This document shows positions 58,747 through 64,000 of a stretch of DNA of 64,000 nucleotides, in pieces. Source of the stretch: Brachynemurus nebulosus. Lineage: Eukaryota > Arthropoda > Insecta > Neuroptera > Myrmeleontidae. Positions within the stretch are counted from its first letter, which is position 1. Each line of letters starts with the position of its first letter. The position numbers and the translations under genes are program-made. The notes beneath the pieces are model-generated. The model was not told the origin of the DNA and ran no database searches. It was given only the letters and a program-made list of their open reading frames with translations. The stretch is from positions 21,366,375-21,430,374 of the forward strand of contig JAPWDM010000011.1 in the NCBI GenBank assembly GCA_035578155.1, read 5' to 3'.

Positions 58747-59947
58747 CTCTAGAATCATACGTTGGTCTACGTGAAACGTTAATCATACATCGTCGTCAAT
58801 TTGACGAATGGACTTCTTGCGGAGAATTTTAGAGTTTATTTGCAAAGAACATTTTTTTTATATAACAATACTACAAAAGCGAACAAAATATTTAAAGAAA
58901 TTGCATTTGGAAAAGTTTTTTAATATAAATATTTATTAATTTTTTTAATCTTTTTATCAAAGCATATTTTCATTATAAAAATTAAAAAATACATAAGTAC
59001 ATCAATTGTATCATAAGACATGTCTTTCAAATACTTAATTTATGAACTGTTGTGAGCCAGTGGACATGAAGTCGGTGGACCATGGAAGGCCACTCTAACG
59101 ATTAAACATATTTTATTCGTTTATTTACTGGATAAATGAAGGAAACAAATTATTAAGTAATACTTTGTTTTATTGTGTACCATAAAAATCATTTTTTTTA
59201 ACCTAGCTTTAATCACTATTTATTAGTTTTTTTAAGCTCTTTCAAATGGCCTTGCAAGGAACACGGCTCCAAACAAGGCCAATATTATACATATTACATA
59301 ATAAGCTCTTTCATTTGAGGGAAACATTAAATGCTCAATATATTTTTATCATCTATAAAAAACTTAACGAACATTACCTGAACACCATCGTATAACTAAG
59401 AATATATTAATGGAAATTATTTAAAAATAGTAGTAATGAGCATTATATTGATATCAAATAACTTGGCGATGCGTTTTATAATGAAATTAAAAACTTTTTA
59501 TTTTACCTAAAATGGCGTTCTTATGGGTCTGTTCTTTGTAAGGCCACAATGTTCCTAAGGAGGCCAAACTAACAATTATCTATGACTTTTTGATATTAAT
59601 TATAATAAAATAATAGACACTACAGACTGAGTACTGTAATTATCACAAACTTATCATGGCATATAGTCAGTCTTCTAGTCAGGAATGTTTAAAATCAACG
59701 TTCATATGTTCATGGTTTGTAGATGTTCCTTGTAAGGCCCATGTACGTCGTCGTCAAATTGACGCACACTATTTTAATATAAACAAAACGACAGCAACTA
59801 TAAACAAAATTGATACGTCTTTTGTGTTATTATAACAAATTAGATACCTACTCGAAGTTTCAGAACAGACAAGCAACGACAATTTGTAGTACTGGAGGAG
59901 GTAGAGAAATTTGTTCGTTAATTTGAAGAGTACGTATGATTCTAGGG
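58747..59947. mobile_element. piggyBac-like non-autonomous element
   Basis: CTCTAGAATCATACG at the left and CGTATGATTCTAGGG at the right are inverted and flanked by TTAA (58743-58746, 59948-59951), matching the TTAA-CCCTAGAA style of piggyBac ends. A subterminal pair CGTCGTCAATTTGACG (58790) and CGTCGTCAAATTGACG (59748) follows. TTCCTTGTAAGGCC-like motifs recur at about 59082, 59262, 59535, 59555 and 59732. No transposase frame remains in 1.2 kb, compared with about 2.4 kb for autonomous members. Confidence 0.8.
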
Positions 59948-59951
59948 TTAA

Positions 59952-61130
59952 AGAGAGAGAAAAGAAAAAGTTATCTGGAATGGATATTATTAAATAAAAG
60001 TACAAATTGTGTAATTAATAATTAATGTATAAATTTGTAACTATGGCACATAAATAAAGTTAGCATCTTTTTCTGTTTATTGCAAAATTAAAATTAAAAT
60101 TTATTAAGTAGACCACTCTTTATAGCACTAATGCTTTTAATTTTTTATTATGCAACTAGTGCTGTAAAGTACTACTTTTCACATTATAAACAGTGTTATA
60201 AGTCGTACATGAATTATTATATTTATTCTATGTTCCAGTAATTTTTACCGCAATTGTATACGCATTTATATTTATACGAAATGAAGATATGTTTTAATTT
60301 AAAAATTTTATATCTTTTTTTCTCTTTTTAATTTTCATTAAAGTTTATTCCATATTATTATACGTGTGGCACATGATTAAAGTTAATAATAAACTCGATG
60401 CGCGGTATTGGTTGGTCTCTGTTCTTTAGGTTTATCTTATTTGAAAATAAAATTGCCTCTCTTACGTCATGAAAATTTTAATATAAATATGATTACGGTG
60501 AAAATTATAATTTTGCACACAAATAAGAATGAAAGAACAAAGAAGAACAAAGATTTTTTCTTTACAGAATGATTTTTTCTGTTTTCCTTTTTTTTTTGCT
60601 TGCGTGAGCTTAATTTCATTTGGTAGCTACTTTTTGAACCGTGAATAAAAATCTGCATATTTTAAAAATTATAATTTTTTTGTTCTGTACAGAGAAGCAG
60701 TTTCAAAGAAATTGAATTCTATTATAATATAAATTTAGATTTTCTTTGTTAAATTAGTATTTTTTTTTACTAATTTCTATTTAATTTTTAAACACGATCT
60801 GTTTAATTAAAAATTTTTGCAAGATTATCATTTACTAAATGGACTCTGGTTTTGATGAGCTTGAAGTATGTACATTGTACATATATACAACTTTAGTTTT
60901 TACTTATAATAAACAAAAATTACAACTGCTACTTATTTTTTCAAGGATATGATGAGGTTGCTAGGACTAAGATACCTTGGACGTAGAAGAATTTTGGATA
61001 ATTTGTAAGTTAACGGATTTGTAGATAAATTTAAAATTGTATGTAGGTCAAACGTATTAGTCAAACATAAATCTAACATTTCAAACGTATGATGTGATCC
61101 ACTGGTCTCTGGAGGATATATATTGTACGT
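59952..61130. other. Unassigned AT-rich DNA
   Basis: Small frames only, with no domain. No element ends are seen. Confidence 0.5.
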
Positions 61131-63216
61131 TTAAGGGGGATCACTAGTGTGACATTTTGAAAAAAATTTGGAAATTTTTTTGCATGTTTTGACAGTCTAT
61201 ACCTTGAAAAATTAAATACTGAAATTTCAAGTGTGTATCTCAAATGGTTTTTGAGTTACAGCCATCTAAAGAGCGAATTCTGATTTTCATTGTTAACTTT
61301 GAGATATTGAGAAATATATGAAGGTTAATAGTTCGGGAGTTTTTGGACGTGGCTGTCAGTCACATGTTGTAGAGCACCTGGACCCTGGCATATTTAAACG
61401 ACTCATCTAATTTTACTATGGCCGTTATACTGAGTAATCATAAATAATTTTAGTAAAAATTCTCAGTGATTAAAACTAAAAGTTAAGATAAATAAAAACT
61501 ACGTTTTTCAAATTTGCTGCAGTTATAACTCGAAGACAAATCATCCGATCGATTTGATTCTTAATGCAGCTTCTTTCATATATGTTTCTTCGTGCAATGA
61601 ACCTCCAGTTTTCTGATCGAATAAAAGATGTAATTTTTGCAGGCCAAAAATCATCAAATTTTCGAGCAAAATTTGAAACTTTTTTTTAAAAACTCCGCCA
61701 TTTTGTTAAATTTCAACTTTTTTTTCGATTGAGGTTCACGGTACGGGCAATACCTTCTAGTTTAATAGGCTTTTTGGTTTCGTCGAATAATCGGAATTGT
61801 GAAGATGTTTCCGATTATCTTAAGCTAATAAGGGAACAATATTTTTCATTTAACATTATTTGACAGTGTTCATGGTGACACTGAATCTGCACAAAATTAC
61901 GGTGTTAAATTAAGATTTTGTACTTTCTTTTTTTAATCGTAGGAATTAATTGTTCATCCCCTTTTGTTTAAATTTATCTGTTTTTCTAGACCAAAAAAGG
62001 AAAAAACATTTTAAAAAAATTAAGGGCCTTTAAACTTTTAATTCTGTTGCATATTTTACGGAGCGTGAAACCTCGTCGAACAAAAATTGAATTGAGAAAC
62101 ATCTTAGAAAACCGACTTTCATTATACGTTCGACATTAAAACCTTATAGGTACTCTTCGAAATGATTCCTCCTTTTTTTACTCCATTTTTTATTTTACTT
62201 TTTTTTTTGAAAGTGAAAATGTCTACTACATCGCGAAAGTAACGTGACTTTAGATCTAGCACAACATTTAATGGGCAACAAAAATTTCTTACTTTTCATT
62301 TTCATAAATGGATATATGGTATCTGACAATCTCCACCCTTACCTACTCTACGTAATACTTCGGTCGATGTAGACTTATTTTCTGAGTGGCGAAAAAATGA
62401 ATTTTTTTTTCGAAGATTTATAGACATTATATCTGAAAAGTGAAAACTTTAATTTTGATAAGAAGTTTTTTATATTTATCTCTAAATAAGTAACATATTT
62501 ATATTCTATACATATAAAACAATGTTTTGAAATGTTTATAAAATTCTAGCTATAAACAGTGTATGGTAGTAAATTATTCTAGACGAGATTTACTTTATTT
62601 GGCTATCTAAACTATATCTGTATACTGTAGTTTTTGCGACATGACAGCGTAATTCTGTGTCAGTGTGTGCTAAATAGTGTAATATACATAAATTTATACT
62701 GACATAGCGTTTTACAGTTACGTGGAAAATGTCACATACAGAATTCTATTAGAGTGTATACACATACATACATATGCATACGTTCATATAGTGTAAACTG
62801 ACATTTACCACTTTTGGTTTTATTCTTACAGTTATAAGTTTAACCCTTCGTAGACTTGGGATCAACAAGAAAGGGGAGAAGGTCGTCAGTTGAGTCTGTA
62901 ACTCCGGGAGTCGAGTCTGAAAGTGGGGTCCAGAGTTATTGGTAAAAGTTCTAGGGAAATTTCTTTTGTGCTCGTCAATAGTATTTTTGTGGAGAGATTT
63001 TTAAAAATTATTGTTTATCCCCGAGGGTCGTTTCTTCAGTATTACGTCTGTGCACAGACAGAAATAATAACACAATTCAAGAAATTACATTTTCGTGTTC
63101 ATTGTGAAAATGTATAGGAAAATTTTGTCATTTTTCCTTACTTCAAAGTAGCGAATTGTTTTAATAAAATTTTTTAATGTCCAGTTAATAATTCAGTTGT
63201 TGTTTAATTTTAAATG
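61131..63216. other. AT-rich tract beginning with a TTAAGGGGGAT terminus
   Basis: TTAAGGGGGATCAC at 61131 resembles the start of the palindromic element at 63217 (TTAAGGGGGATTAC), so an element of that family may begin here, but no opposite end is found. The 62820-63117 part is slightly less AT-rich and holds a 64-codon frame without a recognised domain. Confidence 0.4.
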
Positions 63217-64000
63217 TTAAGGGGGATTACATGGGTTTCTTTTTAACATAAAAATACTATTTTAGATTTTTATTGCAATATAAGAAAATATGACCTATTC
63301 TAACTTTTGGCATATTATTATATATTTGAGATAGGTACTGTAAAAAAATTTTGATGAAAAAAACAAATTAGGCCATTCGCAGCTAACTATCGAAAATTGC
63401 TATTTTTTCGTCGTATAGGCAGAGTAACTCGTGAAATTGATCTATTAGTAGATGCTTATTGCTTGTACTCGAACGAAGCGTTTTAAAAAAGATAAAATTT
63501 GAATTTTTCACGGCGTCTTAAATACAAGATTTTGATTTTCGGTAAAAATTTTCGTGTTTTTACTTGATTTGCTGCTGGTAAAATGAGATTTAATGAACGG
63601 AAACAATAATCCTTCGTTCAAATACAAGCTATAAGCGTCTACTATTAGATAAGATTTTGTTTTTTGATTTAGGGTAAGGATTTCACGAGCTGCTTTGCCT
63701 AGAGCGAAAAATCAGGGATTTTCAAAAACTAGCTGCCACACGGAGAGAAAATTCCTATAAAAATTACTGTGCTCATACTACAATCGACGTGTAACAGGCT
63801 AACATATCCAATTTTACCGTACAAAAATTGGATATGTTCGCCTGTTACACGTCGATTGTAGTATGAGCACAGTAATTTTTATAGGAATTTTCTCTCCGTG
63901 CAGTGGCCTAATTTTCATTTTTTTTTTTTTTAAATTTATTTTTACAATAGTTATCTCAAAATAATATATAATGCCAAAAGTTGGAATAAATCATATTTTC
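63217..64000. mobile_element. Large palindromic element running off the window
   Basis: The left arm starts TTAAGGGGGATTACATGG. ATGACCTATTCTAACTTTTG and AACAAATTAGGCCATTCGC are matched in inverted form in the right arm (63903-64000). Inner blocks match too: AACTCGTGAAAT / ATTTCACGAGCTG and CTATTAGTAGATGC / GCGTCTACTATTAG. The centre is near 63550. The right arm is interrupted by the CACGGAGAG MITE, and the right terminus lies beyond 64000. No coding capacity. Confidence 0.75.
63739..63900. mobile_element. CACGGAGAG-family palindromic MITE, copy 3
   Basis: This 162-bp element is a nearly perfect palindrome from CACGGAGAGAAAATTCCTAT to ATAGGAATTTTCTCTCCGTG around a short centre near 63810-63825. 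It is flanked by CA on both sides. The empty site (CTAGCTGCCAGTGGCCTAAT) matches the opposite arm of the host palindrome, which confirms the ends and a 2-bp duplication. Confidence 0.9.

Overview
This is a gene-poor, very AT-rich stretch of eukaryotic nuclear DNA, most likely from an arthropod, probably an insect. I base that on the mix of compact terminal-inverted-repeat (TIR) DNA transposon remnants (hAT, PIF/Harbinger, piggyBac-like, TA-target elements), tRNA-derived SINEs, foldback elements and long (TA)n arrays, and on the lack of any prokaryotic gene organisation. The species cannot be named from the sequence. I found no intact host gene, rRNA, functional tRNA or CRISPR array. The longest open frames fall in (TA)n arrays, inside palindromes (where both strands are open together) or in transposon remnants. 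The only protein traces I can support are decayed transposase N-termini (PIF/Harbinger at 3754-3972, hAT at 4285-4473, a weaker Harbinger trace near 38232-38304), a possible retroelement gag zinc-knuckle remnant (23178-23510) and an exon/intron-like unit of unknown origin repeated three times (42219-43639).

Layout. 1-900: a 168-bp-arm foldback with a tRNA-SINE fragment exactly in its centre, then a second SINE copy. 2931-5303: a hAT element with tandem-repeat interior, containing a second hAT, which contains a Harbinger element. 6161-8320: a TIR element holding a near-perfect hairpin and a TA-flanked element that reiterates its own terminal motif. 9045-9451 and 57878-58216: hAT MITEs with perfect 8-bp target duplications. 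12014-18567: a dense cluster of MITEs inside a large interrupted palindrome, whose right arm is split by 2.8 kb of a (TA)n-bearing repeat family (called family E here). 19971-25095: more hAT, family E, a TIR element, a GC-rich island and a foldback repeat. 25100-31590: mostly unassignable AT-rich DNA. 31591-33996: a three-level nest flanked by TATATAGC duplications. 36410-38440: TTAA- and TAA-target elements.

40397-44603: the most unusual structure, a 4.2-kb TA-flanked TIR element with clustered GTGTAA/TTACAC subterminal motifs, enclosing a TTAA MITE, a dispersed repeat and the triplicated ~474-bp exon/intron-like unit. 45618-46992: twin hairpins and a possible poly(A) retrocopy. 48790-51599: a candidate composite element. 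52529-59947: further MITEs, a (TA)n cruciform, a SINE and a piggyBac-like element. 63217 to the window end: a large palindrome with a MITE inserted in one arm, which runs off the window.

There is no operon or pathway to describe. The window reads as successive layers of transposition, and target-site duplications and nesting give a relative order of events. Two themes recur. Several TA- or TWA-target elements carry many internal copies of their own terminal motif in both orientations, and most (TA)n microsatellites sit at one fixed internal site of family E.
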